Positions 50,191 to 61,267 are shown, counted from the stretch's first letter. The stretch is 64,000 nucleotides of DNA from Nemertoderma westbladi (GCA_032718475.1 JAUCBJ010007287.1:43910-107909), one strand, 5' to 3'. The notes: a model not told the origin generated them from the letters alone. Numbers and translations are program-made.

Positions 50191-50601
50191 TCACAATTTA
50201 CCAGGTAAGTCTTGATTGTTGCTGTATGCGAGCAGTTGTAATTTCTTCAATTTAATCTTACAAGTAACCTCAGAGTTTTGCCATGGCACATACTGTTTTC
50301 GTTTGGGGTTCTGGGGGATATGCCTCTTAGCTGATTCCTTGTGGGCTTTTATTATATTCTGGTATATTGAATCGGTGGACTGGTCTTCATCCATTGACTG
50401 AAGTGCTTCAAAGCGGTTTTGAACTTCTACTGTGTAAGCATCCTTTACTGCATTGTCATTTCTGAGTTTCTCCCAGTCATAGTTGATTTGCTTGCTTGTC
50501 CTGGGTTTGCTGGCTCTCAAACTGAGTCTGATCTCTGCAGTCATAATTCTGTGGTCCGAACCAATTAGGTTGAACGACCTGTATGCCTCGCAGTTGATCA
50601 T
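50191..50601 (-). pseudogene. LINE family-2 copy C endonuclease end and linker
   Basis: FNLIGSDHRIMTAEIRLSL followed in frame by VQNRFEALQSMDEDQSTDS and KRHIPQNPKRKQYVPWQNSE. This copy keeps NRFEALQ residues that a deletion/frameshift removed from copies A and B, so it is closer to the ancestor in this part. Confidence 0.75.
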
Positions 50602-50673
50602 GCTGTTTCTCCACTTTTTGTTTATAAGGATGTAATCCAGTTGTGCTTTGGTTCCATTAGGGTATTGAAAGGT

Positions 50674-51255
50674 TCATAGCTTCCCCTTACTCTTTTCGAA
50701 TGTGGTGTTTGTTGGTATTAATTTACATTCTTCCATTAGGTCTAAAAGTAAGTACCCATTTCTATTAGAACTGGTGTTATATTTGTAACCCTTGATGTCT
50801 TCTGGGCCAATTTGAGCATTCAGGTCACCAGCAATGACTTTAACATTGTGTTTCGGAATGTCCTTTATAAGTCCTGTCAGATCTTCATAAAATTTGACTG
50901 CTTGTTCTGGCTCTGAGGCATTGGTTGGACTGTAGCAACATATTACTGTTTTCTTGGGATTCCCCTCAAAGGTTGCTATCATAACCCTGGAATTTATAGA
51001 TTCGATGTTGTTTAGGGCCTTAAGTGCAAATGGACTTAGCAGAATTCCTACTCCTCTAATTGATGCATTGGCCGAGTTTCTTACTGCTGAGCTTGTTACT
51101 AACGTGCATCCATTTCCAATGTCATTGTACTTCATGGCAGTGTCTTCATGACAAATCCAATGTTCTTGGATGCAGATGATGTCGATGTTATATTCCATTG
51201 CTAGAGCGACCATGTCACCCTGTTTGTTATATGCTTTCAGCGTGCGTGCGTTCAT
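50674..51255 (-). CDS. LINE family-2 copy C endonuclease
   Basis: 193 residues: MNARTLKAYNKQGDMVAL, IICIQEHWICHED, VICCYSPTNASE, IAGDLNAQIG and a read-through MEECKLIPTNTTFEKSKGK, with the stop after it. It lacks the premature stop shared by A and B. The N-terminal catalytic Asn context (MNAR against MNAC) is kept. The downstream stop before TFQYPNGTKAQLD prevents continuation to the SDHR strand. Confidence 0.85.
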   Translation of the reverse strand: MNARTLKAYNKQGDMVALAMEYNIDIICIQEHWICHEDTAMKYNDIGNGCTLVTSSAVRNSANASIRGVGILLSPFALKALNNIESINSRVMIATFEGNPKKTVICCYSPTNASEPEQAVKFYEDLTGLIKDIPKHNVKVIAGDLNAQIGPEDIKGYKYNTSSNRNGYLLLDLMEECKLIPTNTTFEKSKGKL

Positions 51256-51334
51256 TGTAGCAATCTTTAGTGTCTTTTTACATTTCAGCAGGTTGGTTCT
51301 TCTTTATTCTCTGTCTTCTGTTCCAGTAGCCGAT

Positions 51335-51571
51335 TTATCGACCCCAGCTTTGTGTACCACTGAAGGACGCGGTCCTTGTTGACCCGGGTGACGACCGAGC
51401 CGGTATTTCTCCTCGAGGGTTTTCATGCTCATATCGCATCGTTGCGAGAGTAAACAGCTTGTTGTCGCAACTCCTACAAGCATCTTTGCAGTAGGTCGCC
51501 ATTGGTTGAATACCTTCCGCCGACCTTGTCAGCATTTCTAGCCGTTGGTTGATTACCTTCCACCTATCCAT
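51335..51571 (-). CDS. LINE family-2 copy C 5' leader ORF fragment
   Basis: MDRWKVINQRLEMLTRSAEG, then CKDACRSCDNKLFTLATMRY, ends at 51335. It precedes the endonuclease in element sense and is absent from copies A and B. It may be the start of the LINE polyprotein or a short first ORF; the CxxxCxxC spacing is suggestive of metal binding but too little to call. Confidence 0.4.
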   Translation of the reverse strand: MDRWKVINQRLEMLTRSAEGIQPMATYCKDACRSCDNKLFTLATMRYEHENPRGEIPARSSPGSTRTASFSGTQSWGR

Positions 51572-51600
51572 TGCTTACAGCCCTGCTGCCGACTGTAGGG

Positions 51601-51995
51601 GTCCATTTGTTACACCCTGAACCCTTAGGTTACCTAACCCTGGTAGTGGAGCATTCAGTATAGACAGAGCGGGGAGTGTATCATCTCTATTGCAAATGCG
51701 TACTCAAGCCTTTGCCTTCAATGGTGCCCTAGGCGCTATAGCCCTCAATGACTTATTTAGTTGACGGGGCTTACCAACCCCCTCTTGATCAACTAAATAA
51801 TGAATAGGCTACTGGCGCTTATTGGGCCTGCCCTACTGGGCTGACAGCTACAGGTAGTACCACATTACTGCTATAGTGGTAGCAGGAGTAGTAGGTAGTA
51901 GGGTTAGTTGGTCAGGCCCAAACCCTAATTAAAACTGTCATGTAATCCTAACCCTAAGTCATTAGGCTCTAATTTAAGAAATTCCTCAAAATTTA
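51601..51995. other. Non-coding stretch with two inverted repeats
   Basis: ttatttagttga (around 51752) pairs with tcaactaaataa (around 51788), and 51956-51973 pairs with 52000-52017 (17 of 18 bases). No gene. Confidence 0.6.
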
Positions 51996-52385
51996 TTAGA
52001 TTAGAGCCTTATGACTTTCTTCATCACCATGCCGCTCCTTTAGAGTATCCCAAACAGTATTTATGCTGTCCTCATGGCCCACATACTTCGCGGCCATCTG
52101 TTTAGGGGGTCCTTCCAGACAACTAATCAAATATCTAAGCTTCTCACGGTCGCTCAACGGCGAGTCTAGAATGCTATCCTTACATAACTCCACAAAGGGT
52201 AACCATTTTAGCTCGTCACCATTGAACTTTAGAATTTGAACTGCAGAGACGCACTGTTGGGCCTCACTTCTAGTCATATGTCGGGTAAGGTCGGCTTGAG
52301 CTGCTGAAGAATTTAGTAAAAGTTCAGTTAGATATGAGCTTTGGTCATTCTGATGTACTGTATTCTCGGCATGAATACCACTCAC
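51996..52385 (-). CDS. BEL-4 Gag DUF1759 domain, fragment
   Basis: VQILKFNGDELKWLPFVELC, REKLRYLISCLEGPPKQMAA and VWDTLKERHGD are the same landmarks as in BEL-1 Gag (VKFNGDEMKWLPF, LIECLEGSPK, VWDTLNIRYGN). The domain is cut at 52018, where unrelated sequence follows; no zinc knuckles or pol remain. The N-terminal part continues, out of frame, at 52580-52789. Confidence 0.82.
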   Translation of the reverse strand: MSGIHAENTVHQNDQSSYLTELLLNSSAAQADLTRHMTRSEAQQCVSAVQILKFNGDELKWLPFVELCKDSILDSPLSDREKLRYLISCLEGPPKQMAAKYVGHEDSINTVWDTLKERHGDEESHKALI

Positions 52386-52495
52386 ATCGGAGGCACGTTT
52401 TAAAATTTTTACACCCTACGGCGCTGCTTGTGAGTCGACTTTCTTATTTGTTAGGGTGATATGATCTTGGTTAAGGCCACTTATTGCTCTAAGTC

Positions 52496-52575
52496 ATCGT
52501 TTCTTTGTAATAGAGAAACATTTCTATGAAATAGAGAATCATTTCTTTGTAATATAGATCATTTCTTTGCAATAA
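52496..52575. repeat. About 22-bp tandem repeat, four units
   Basis: Units of the type atttctttgtaatagagaa, degenerate, located in the break between the two BEL-4 Gag frames. Confidence 0.75.
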
Positions 52576-52579
52576 AGAA

Positions 52580-52789
52580 TCAATGATTTCTCGAGAGTCG
52601 TCGTTGTTCAGGGGTCTGGGGGCTTCTAGTAGCTATACAAGAGGTATGGTTTGAGATTGGGGCTTCACTGGGTATCTCTTTAGTTATAAGTGGGGCCCCT
52701 ACTGGTGGTACAACATCATTGCGGTAGGGGATTGCTGTTATGGTTGGGTGCTGAATAAATGGTCCAGTGTCAATATCTAACTCAGACAT
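52580..52789 (-). CDS. BEL-4 Gag N-terminal fragment
   Basis: MSELDIDTGPFIQHPTITAI, then IPYRNDVVPPVG. A comparable stretch (NDIPYRPDHNPRNL) precedes DUF1759 in BEL-1, so this is probably the segment before the Gag domain. It lacks the coiled coil of BEL-1/BEL-2. Separated from the domain by a stop and the tandem repeat. Confidence 0.45.
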   Translation of the reverse strand: MSELDIDTGPFIQHPTITAIPYRNDVVPPVGAPLITKEIPSEAPISNHTSCIATRSPQTPEQRRLSRNH

Positions 52790-54782
52790 GATGTCAACTT
52801 AATATAATCTATGCACAAATAGTATGTTGCAACTATAAAGACGTGTTAACTATGTATTTATTCTGCAAAATAAATAATTAGTCACCAAAGAAGATATTCT
52901 ATTTGCGCCACCTAGAGAAATGAATAATTTGGCTATTATTGAGAATGTAATACTCTCTGCTCCCGCTGGGTGGCTTTATCTAAATAAATTAAGAAGCACC
53001 TTTCAAAGAGAACGGGAGTAACAAGTATCGTTAAAGTGCTTTTACAATTCTTGTTTCACCGCTAGTAGTCGCTCTTTTCTGTAATCCGAGTGGGTGCCTT
53101 CCGTTACTGTCAATTCAGTGATACTATCCGAAGAACGTTGCTATGGACTACTATTTAATAGGAAGGAGTTGACACTCTGAATTCCTCGAACTGGGTAAGC
53201 AATTAATCCAGACAGAGTCAATAGGTATGGGAAATGTTGAGCCATGCTATTGTATGTTGTTTGTCGGCTTTGGGGGTGTATCACGTCTCAACACTTAATG
53301 GAAGTAAACAGCACTAATATATGGTAGGGGAATTTGTATGTCGCGACTGAGTAGGTCAAACAAAGGAGTTTAGTCTCGTGATTTATAGTAAGTATATGGC
53401 TGAGTTGAAGCACTCAGGGACAAACTGTCTGGAATGGTATGTTGTTGTGTGGCAAGATGTAAATCGCCTTGGGATGAAATTAAGTTGCAAGTCGCAATAA
53501 ATCACGAGAACCTAATTAATGTGCAAGGCTTATTTCAAATCCTAAGCACAAATACTGTACTGCCGAGATTATTTCTGCAAATAATATTGTTATGAATAAA
53601 TATATGTGTCTGAAGTCGCCTGTAATCCAAACAAAAAGAATGAAATTGGCGTAAGATGTCCATTCCCTTGAACTAAATACAAGGATTAGTATTTGTCAAG
53701 TATCGGGCCTGTGTCTTCCTGTTAAATAAACAGTTCAATGGCCTAAAGAAAGATGTAATAATTAATTATTTCTGTACGTACATAATAGAACGTACTTACG
53801 ATATTTGGGGGTTGTAACACTATGTTACATGTTTATAATAATAAACAACAAAATGTAAGTGTAGGGCGTATGTACAGTAAAACAATAAAATACCAGGTTA
53901 CTTAGATTACTTTGTTATTACTTTACTAAAAAACCAGAAGGGTAATACAATTTTGATAATAGCGTCCGTAACATACCATGCAAACGCTGACAAAATTATT
54001 AAGCTATGGTAATGAATGTAGTAAATTATCTGTAATTAGCCATTTCACACGCAGTGATTGCCCATACACTCCCTCGGGTGTTTCGGCCTTATTTCTACTG
54101 ACTTCACAAATGTACGACTAATAATGTTAAATTAAACCACAGTCACACAAGTAAACTCTCTGACTTAATCAACAATTCGCACGGAAATGCACCTGCAATA
54201 GTTTGCACTCGCACAAATGTTGCTCAAACATAATTCGCAAAGGTTATCACAGTGCTATAACACATCAAACTAAACAATCAGTACCACACCGAAATAATTG
54301 CAGGGTTATCTATATTAACTTTTGTTACTGATCCCAGTTGGGCAATTTTACGCTTCACGTATCGCTAGCTTACGGATTACACCACACGCAGGGGACGTAA
54401 GTCTTACTGCTAAACACGTTTGGAGAATTAACACATAGGGAACAATGTAATGTGTCAAATCCTTCAACCATTCGTCGAATAACTCAACACTAGTTCTACA
54501 CGTAATTGAAGTAGTTTATTCACACGGAAACTGTTAGACGCAGTAAGTATAGTAAAGTGATCAGTTTCACTACAACCCACTGTAACCAACTCCTGTTAAT
54601 TGGTAACAACTGATGTTAAGGTGGTAATGTAATTAATTATACGGGGGGAACACTGTCCTGGGGGCAGTGTTGGAAACATAAGATTTACTATCAAGGCTTT
54701 TACAGGCGGGCTGGCAATTCAAAAACAATTATGTCCAGACTTTAACCTAAGATCCTTTACAGTGGATTCGCTTATATAGTAT
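52790..54782. other. AT-rich stretch, presumed BEL-4 leader/LTR
   Basis: No gene or known repeat identified. By position upstream of BEL-4 gag it may hold leader and LTR sequence. Confidence 0.35.
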
Positions 54783-55120
54783 ATGAGTGTTATCAAGGCC
54801 TCGGGGTACCTGTCACATTAACAGGAACGCTCAGGCAAGTCGTGTATATATATGTATTATGTAATACGTATATCAGGTCAGTATGTACAATTAATTACTT
54901 GAATGTGTATGCCTCGGCACTATAAACTGCTTCAAAGGGAAGGGGTGGTGTATACGTGTAAACCGTTGTTCTTCAAAGGGAAGGGGTGGTGTATACGTGT
55001 AAACCGTTGTTCTTCAAAGGGAAGGGGTGGTGTATACGTGTAAACCGTTGTAAACATGTTGTGTTGTCTGTGAACAAGCGTATATGTGACTTATTTATAT
55101 TGCAAGTAGGACGCTTGTAC
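54783..55120. repeat. LTR-like block near BEL-4, with a 41-bp triplication
   Basis: Homologous to 33473-33735. Within it, a 41-bp unit (cttcaaagggaaggggtggt then gtatacgtgtaaaccgttgtt) is repeated at 54930-54970, 54971-55011 and 55012-55051; the 33-kb block has only one. Confidence 0.85.
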
Positions 55121-55392
55121 AATGATAGAGTAATAGTCCACAACAAGAGAGGGGATGGGATAACTGTGGTAAGATTGAATGTCTTGTCTTTACAACTAAC
55201 TGTGGGCAAGTATGGTTTGTCAGCCGGATGGTTAAAACCCTCTATTAATTGAAAATGAATGAGCAGAATTTAATAAGTATTACTAACCTAATTTTATTTT
55301 TAATATTTAAAAAAATATGATTACAATAATGTTAAACAGATTTAAAATATAATGATGTGTTGGTAACTAATGATGTACATAGTTTACTTTAA

Positions 55393-56970
55393 CCCTATTA
55401 AACCCGGGGGGGGGGGGGGGGGGGGGGTCAATATCAGCCCCACGTGTTTTTTTTTATTATAGTTCTGAAACAAACGCAGTTGGTAATCTGAAATTTTATG
55501 ACTTTTCCTAAAAGTCTATTGCCTTCCTAGTAGTGAAACCCGTTTTCAAAAATATTGGGTAGTTTTCGAGTTATTGCACCATTTTTTAACCCTACTTTTG
55601 GCACTTTTTTGAGACGTTTTTTGAAAATTACATTTCATTAAATATGAATTGTAACATCTCTATTTTTGATTTACACCGGTTTTTTTGGTGTTAGCAATTG
55701 GATGGAATTCATATAAATTGATTTAGAAATTTCAAACTTGTTTTTTTCGGCGGGTGCCAAATTTTGGTGCCAGCACCAAATTTAGAAATATGTCAATTTT
55801 GAAAATTGATTGTTTGAAACTTGTTTTTTTCGCAATTGGGGTTTTTTGGGGTACTCGTTTCAATGAAATATATACGATTGCACCAAGTGTATCAAACTTG
55901 TATTTTTCGGTGCAATTTTTTGGTGCTAGCACGAAATTTTGAAAATCCATCCAATAGATAAAATTGCGTGTGACATTTTATTTCTTGCGGTTTAAAGGTT
56001 TATGGCTGTTCTGAATTCAATGGAATATATAATTATCGAACTAGACATCTCAAACTTGTATTTTTCGGAAGTGGGTGCAAAATGTGGTTCTAGCACCAAA
56101 TTTTGAAAATCATCAAATATATCAATGGATTGTGTCACCATGTTTCTTGCGTTATACGGGTTTGAGAGGGTTCTGAATTCACTGGAATCGGTAAAAATTT
56201 CATAAGAGTTTTCAAACTTGTATTTTTCGCCGGTGGGTGAAAATTGTTGTGCCAGCACCAAATTTTGGAAAATAAGCAAATTGATCAGTAGATAGTATCA
56301 TCTTGTTTCTTGCGTTATACGGGTTTATGAGGGTCCTGAATCCGATGGAATCAATAAAAACAGCACTGGACATCGCAAACTTGTACTCTTTGGTAATGGG
56401 TACGAAATTTTGTGCGAGCACCAAAATTTTCCAAATTACGCCGAAAAATACTAGTATCAATGATCTGGCATATTAGAAATGTACTCCATTAGAATCAGCG
56501 CTAGAAAACCTGAAAATGTGAATTTATAGCATCGTATTTAAAGTGAATTTAAAATTTTGAGTTCTAACTGAAAAGTGCTGGTTACTTGTTTTTTTTTATT
56601 TTTTTCCTACGCAAAGAGGACTAAATAGCCATTTATAGTAATCATCTCATTTTTAAATATTTTCCAATGTATTTTACGGCCCAGAAAACCTGTATTGAAA
56701 AACAATTAGCCGAAAAATGTAACTTTCAAATTTTGTGAAAATTGTGCACTACTTGTAATTTTGGTGCTGCAATATTACCACCCCAGTACATTTTTTCGAA
56801 AATATTTTTTTTCGGTCGGATCCAGACTACTGATACCTACGTTCAAACAAAAAATCAGACGTTTTCGTAAAAATTTGTAGATTTTGTAGAGGGGGGGCTC
56901 ATATTGAGCCCCCCCCCCCCCCCCCCCCCCCGGTATTTGTACAGCATTTTATAGCCCGGTACTTATAGGG
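55393..56970. mobile_element. piggyBac-like non-autonomous element, copy 2 (inverted)
   Basis: 1,578 bp flanked by TTAA at 55389-55392 and 56971-56974. Ends CCCTATTAAACCC and GGTACTTATAGGG correspond in reverse to copy 1. Contains the same five roughly 162-bp repeats and two subterminal G/C homopolymers (G at 55406-55427, C at about 56911-56932). Small ORFs inside merely follow the repeats. Confidence 0.88.
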
Positions 56971-56974
56971 TTAA

Positions 56975-57606
56975 AACAGATTAAGTTTCAATAAAAAATA
57001 CCTTATCAGAGTATTGTAAAATTAAATTGCGTAGATTTTTTAGAAGGTATTTAAGTGTGTCCACTCATTAAGTAGGCCTACATTTCTCTAGCTTACTATT
57101 TCTAAATTACCTGAATTTATTATGATCACACAGTTATGTATAATTAAATTATAATTAAAAATATGTTTTATGAATTTATCGCGCTGCTACGCCAATGGAG
57201 GTCTTTGGCGTTGATTCTGATTTAAGGAACATTAAAAGAAATTTATAATAAATAATAATTTAAAATTATTCCAAGGGTTGCTTTCTTAAATAGTTGTTAG
57301 TGTAGGCCCTTCAAGACTCATTCTGAGTCTGACACTTCCACAATACTGCCTTGTAAATCTAATCGCTGTCCATCCACACAAAATCAAACAAGCTCCATCC
57401 GCCGCCCTGTACAAAAGCCAGTTCTTGGCGGGAGTCTAAGTACAAAGGCATGCCGCAGAAGAGAGATGTTAACTGTTACCTTGAAATCATTTCAATATGA
57501 GACACAAAGTCTGGAATTTCGGTCCGTCGATTTCAAGGTCATTTCAATATGCCATCAAAGTCATTTCAATGTCAATGTTACTTTCAATGCTACTCTATGG
57601 ACACAT
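56975..57606. other. AT-rich stretch, nothing recognised
   Basis: Contains aaggtcatttcaatatg twice (57480-57560) but no gene. Confidence 0.4.
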
Positions 57607-57683
57607 TTTGATCAAACTTTGATCAATGTTTGATCAAAGTTTGATCAATGTTTGATCAAAGTTTGATCAATGTTTGATCAAAG
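57607..57683. repeat. 11-bp tandem repeat TTTGATCAA(A/T)G
   Basis: Seven or so units alternating tttgatcaatg and tttgatcaaag, each with the palindrome TTGATCAA. Confidence 0.95.
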
Positions 57684-57780
57684 GAATGCTTTTTGAGAGC
57701 GGGACTGTATGTACTGTACTATAGGCCCTACTATACCACATGTTGAATCTTTGGGAAGAAGGTTATCGGTCATCTGTTCT

Positions 57781-58400
57781 CCAGTCTGCCGCTAGAGGGC
57801 AAAAATGTCTGATAGTGACATCCTTGACTCATTCCATTGTTTATGATCCGTCCTAGCTGAAACTTGTCAAATATGTCGTGTCTGTTTGTCTGTCTGTATG
57901 TATGTATCAGTATGTGCTCTGTTTAGAATACATCCTGCGTCAGTAGTGTGCTGCTGCTGTGTCTTGTAGTCTTGGTGGTGTCGATATTTGGTCTGCAGTT
58001 TTCCAGTCTGCAGCTAGAGGACAATGTATGAAAGTGATCTTCCGCTTACCCATGTCTCCATTTCCTTCATCTTAATCTGTTTAAGCTGAGTCTTGGAATA
58101 TAAGTACCAGACCAGGACTACATGCTGCGTCTTTTTGAGGAAGGTGATTAATCTGCTGCTGCTGCAGTTCTTCAGTCTGCTGCTAGATGGCGAAATGTCT
58201 GAAAATTAAAACCTTCTTCCACATTTCAGTGAATTAAATTTGTTTACCATACAGCCATAGGCTGAATCTTGGCAAAGTATGTACTAGGCTACTAAGCCCT
58301 ACTATCTGACTATACCACATATCTTGCATCTTTGTGAATAAGGATATGCTATCTGTCATCGCATCAGTTCTCCAGTCTGCCGCTAGAGGGCGAAATGTCA
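57781..58400 (+). repeat. Four-copy array with CTCF-like motif
   Basis: Units share tccagtctgccgctagaggg then cgaaatgtctgaaagtga. Motif cores lie at 57786, 58007, 58177 and 58377, about 170-220 bp apart and in one orientation. The second (cagctagaggac) and third (tgctagatggcg) are diverged; the first and fourth are close to copies 1 and 2 near 10 kb. Spacers share smaller words (accacatgttgaatcttt, accacatatcttgcatcttt). Confidence 0.85.
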
Positions 58401-58429
58401 GAAAGCGAACACCTTACAATTACCGGTGA

Positions 58430-59090
58430 CGGCTAATCTACCCGACAGCCATACAGCATTTAAAATAGCTAGGGAAAGTCTGAAGCTACGTGTAGACCTA
58501 TAATTTGAACAACCCACCAAACCCCACTGCAATCACAGTTAAGAAAAGACTTGTCCCAATCCCAAATTACTCCAGCCTGTCCCAAATTCCCCCATGTCCC
58601 AAATTACCCCAGTTTACCCTAAGTTGAAATTTCAACTCAGTTGAAAATAGAACTTCTCCCCGACTACCTACAGCCTTATTCAGCTATTCCAGTCCAATTA
58701 TATACCAGTACTCAGTTTTTGCATTAGGATAGGGTATCCTAATAGTAGCCTCAGCTGCCTACAGACTATGTACCGTTATATACTGGTATAACCGGGGTGT
58801 ATCTTTCTGCTTTCTCCCATGGTGGAATTCAATGGGACTAAGAATCCAAGGTGACTCCATCAAAAGCCTTCATAAGCATTCGGCCCACACATGCTCTTAT
58901 AGTATTATCATATATCAATATGTTGGGTCCTTCAGGATATCAGAAACAGCCACCAGTACAGTTGTAGAGAGTGGTGGTGGTGGGAATAGTTCTTTATTGT
59001 CTGTGATGGCCAGTAATTATTTTGACACCTCCTTTTCTTCGACTGTCATTAACAAAGCTCCTAAAACTTACATCAATTCGCTTGCCTCAA
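58430..59090. other. Mixed sequence without recognised genes
   Basis: A short repeat of tcccaaattacccc occurs at 58560-58615. The plus ORF at 58832-59179 has no recognisable domain and runs into the tandem repeat. Confidence 0.4.
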
Positions 59091-59096
59091 AGGGTG

Positions 59097-59211
59097 GGAA
59101 TGGGAATGGCAATGGAAATGGGATGGGAATGGGATGGAAATGGGAATGGAATGGAATTGGGATGGAAATGGGATTGTAATGGGAGTGGGATGGGAGTAGG
59201 ATGGAAATGGG
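59097..59211. repeat. GGAATGGGA-type minisatellite
   Basis: Degenerate 6- and 12-bp units (gggaat, ggaaatgggatg) for 115 bp. Confidence 0.95.
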
Positions 59212-59754
59212 AATTTACCAATGGCTTCAAGCGGGATGAATCAGCCGCCTTCTCGTAGATTAACATGTTATAAAGGTGGGCCTCAGTTGGAGATTAAACT
59301 TCCAAATTACCAACGGCTTCCAATGAGCGAGGGCATCAGCAGGGGCCCAACGAAAGACGTTAGGAACCCGAGAATGGAGACGGGCGAAGCGAGTGAGTTG
59401 GGATGAGCACGTGATGGGGTGAAAACTGCTGGTGCGCTGCAGGAGGGTGGAACCGCAGCCAATGAGTGAGCAGTTACTGGGCGAGGGGATACCGGAAATC
59501 CTGAGCCCGTTCGTCGCACCCAACAGACAAGGATGACAGATGAATCACCACAAGAGAAGATACCGCCATGGTTGATCGACTAGCCAGGAACTAGGGGCCC
59601 TGAGGAGGCAATTGGAGGAGTCATTTTGGCTATTTGTAATCCATTGTAAATTACCTTGTAATAATCAAGGTTTGTTGTCATTCAGTTAATACTATTTCAG
59701 ATTTCACATAATTAATTAGATTGAAATACGATTTGATATATAATTAGATTTGAA
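59212..59754. other. GC-richer stretch, unassigned
   Basis: Several short overlapping ORFs on both strands between 59221 and 59523, none with recognisable features. Confidence 0.3.
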
Positions 59755-59829
59755 AATGTTGACACTGTTGGCACAACGTAACGACGACACAGTGTCGGCA
59801 CAAGATAACGCTGACATTGTTGGCACACA
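59755..59829. repeat. About 24-bp imperfect tandem repeat
   Basis: Three units around ttgttggcacaa / gtgtcggcacaagata / ttgttggcacaca next to the hAT arm. Confidence 0.65.
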
Positions 59830-60416
59830 TTCTTGATTCCTTGAGATAATTCAAAATAAAATTTTTTGAGGATTTTTCCATATCACAACAAGGCGGTAAT
59901 GTAGACTTGTGACGGACTTGTGCGATTTTCAGCGATATTTCAAGAACTATTCGCTCTACGTTTGTTTTGAAGGTGTCTACCCCCACTGAATCGGCCATTG
60001 CGGTTCTAATGAGCATAATATTAATGAAGTAGAAGAACTCAAAGTTGGCCATTGCGAAAATTTAGAATTATCATCACTTGTGCCAAATGGTAGGTTCTGT
60101 CCATGTGCCTGTGGCACTAGTTCCCTTGATCCAAAATTTAAAATTTTGGTATCTAACTAAGTTTGGACCCATTTGATGACATTTGATGCATGCAGGAAGT
60201 TTTTTCTTGAGTCATTGATCTTTCATTAATGTGTTATATTGCTATAAATTTAATTATGGCGCATTGATGGCTGAAAATTTCAACCGTCTTGGGATCCGTG
60301 AAGATATAGACGAAATTTAAAGAAATTTTTTTTGTTTTAATTTTTAAAAAAAATGGCAACTTTTGTGCACCGGTAGAACAATGAAATCGAAAAAAAGTAA
60401 AAAACGCACCACCTTA
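59830..60416. mobile_element. Single arm of the hAT-like foldback element
   Basis: Homologous to 16816-17395 in reverse orientation, ending in CGCACCACCTTA where the full element has CGCACCGCCCTA. Only one arm is present, so it is a truncated copy or an element with single terminal repeat. Confidence 0.8.
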
Positions 60417-60471
60417 TTATGTACGTCTGATGAGCACTACGTGTGCTAATGTACATAAATACATACTAATG

Positions 60472-60548
60472 CCAGGTCAATGGAACCATCGTAGTAATGC
60501 CAGGTCAATGGTTCCATACGTACCAATGCCAGGACAATGGGACCAATA
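60472..60548. repeat. Three-unit tandem repeat (aatgccaggtcaatgg)
   Basis: (t/c)aatgccagg(t/a)caatgg followed by aacca, ttcca or gacca; near-palindromic in the tgg...cca part. Just left of the LTR. Confidence 0.8.
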
Positions 60549-60573
60549 CTAGTAAATAATATGTATTATTGTG

Positions 60574-61209
60574 TGTAAGCGGATTCAATTCCCTGCACTA
60601 CCCACCGAAAATGGGCTTAGTGGCATTTTACCAATTATAGTTGGGAAGGTGACATTACCAATAATAATGTCACCTCATAACCAACTTAGGCGATACACAT
60701 CGCCAGCCACAAAGAAAGTTGAGAGGTCAAACCATCTCAGAGGGACAAAGGGGCTAGCAGGCAGGGTAGGGAGAGTGGCAGCAGGGAGTGGCGAGGTGAC
60801 AATTAATCAGGTTAGCCAATGGTGGGTGGGGAAAACAAATTGGAAATGATTAGAATGCATCTATTGGACAGGCCACTCAGTACAGTAGAGGTAATTAATA
60901 TGTGTTAACAATATAACTGTTGTACTTGTGGATTATGATTCAGTTGGTGTTTGTAGAGTTGTGAGACCGGGTTAGTTTTTAACCGTCGTTGTGGTCAACA
61001 TTACCTTGCTATTATATTCTGACTATGCTATTATTATGTTGTGTGATTATAACAACTGACAGTAAAACTATAGTATAGTTATTTCAACGTCCTTCAGCCT
61101 CAACATCCAGACCACAGCCTTTCAGCAGCATACGGACGCGGCGAAGCATATAGTGCCAAACACACACACCGGTCGGGATCCATACTGCCAACTCCAGGAT
61201 CCCGTCACA
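60574..61209 (+). repeat. 5' LTR of the right-edge element
   Basis: TGTAAGCGGATTC to GATCCCGTCACA, 636 bp. Both termini match the solo LTR at 31173-31728. Directly after it come two copies of gttaaaaactg, in the primer-binding-site position but without a recognisable tRNA match. Confidence 0.8.
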
Positions 61210-61267
61210 GTTAAAAACTGTGGAGAGTTAAAAACTGCCAACAAGTCAACACCCATTTAAATAAACT

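Larger units (their letters stand above)
49672..51600 (-). mobile_element. LINE family-2 copy C, internally deleted, longest 5' end
   Basis: Joined to the EGF-region sequence at the same point as copy B (gtcttggtagcatttatatg), so B and C derive from one truncated insertion. Compared with B it has lost about 520 bp of RT (junction at 49919) and about 140 bp of linker (near 50253). Unlike A and B, its 5' part continues past 51290 to about 51600 with leader sequence. Confidence 0.85.

Noticed and set aside
54986-55252. 88-aa plus ORF
   Set aside because: Begins in the 41-bp triplication and has no counterpart in the homologous block at 33.5 kb.
59744-60052. 102-aa minus ORF
   Set aside because: It lies in the hAT foldback arm, and the two arms at 16.8-18.2 kb do not preserve the frame.
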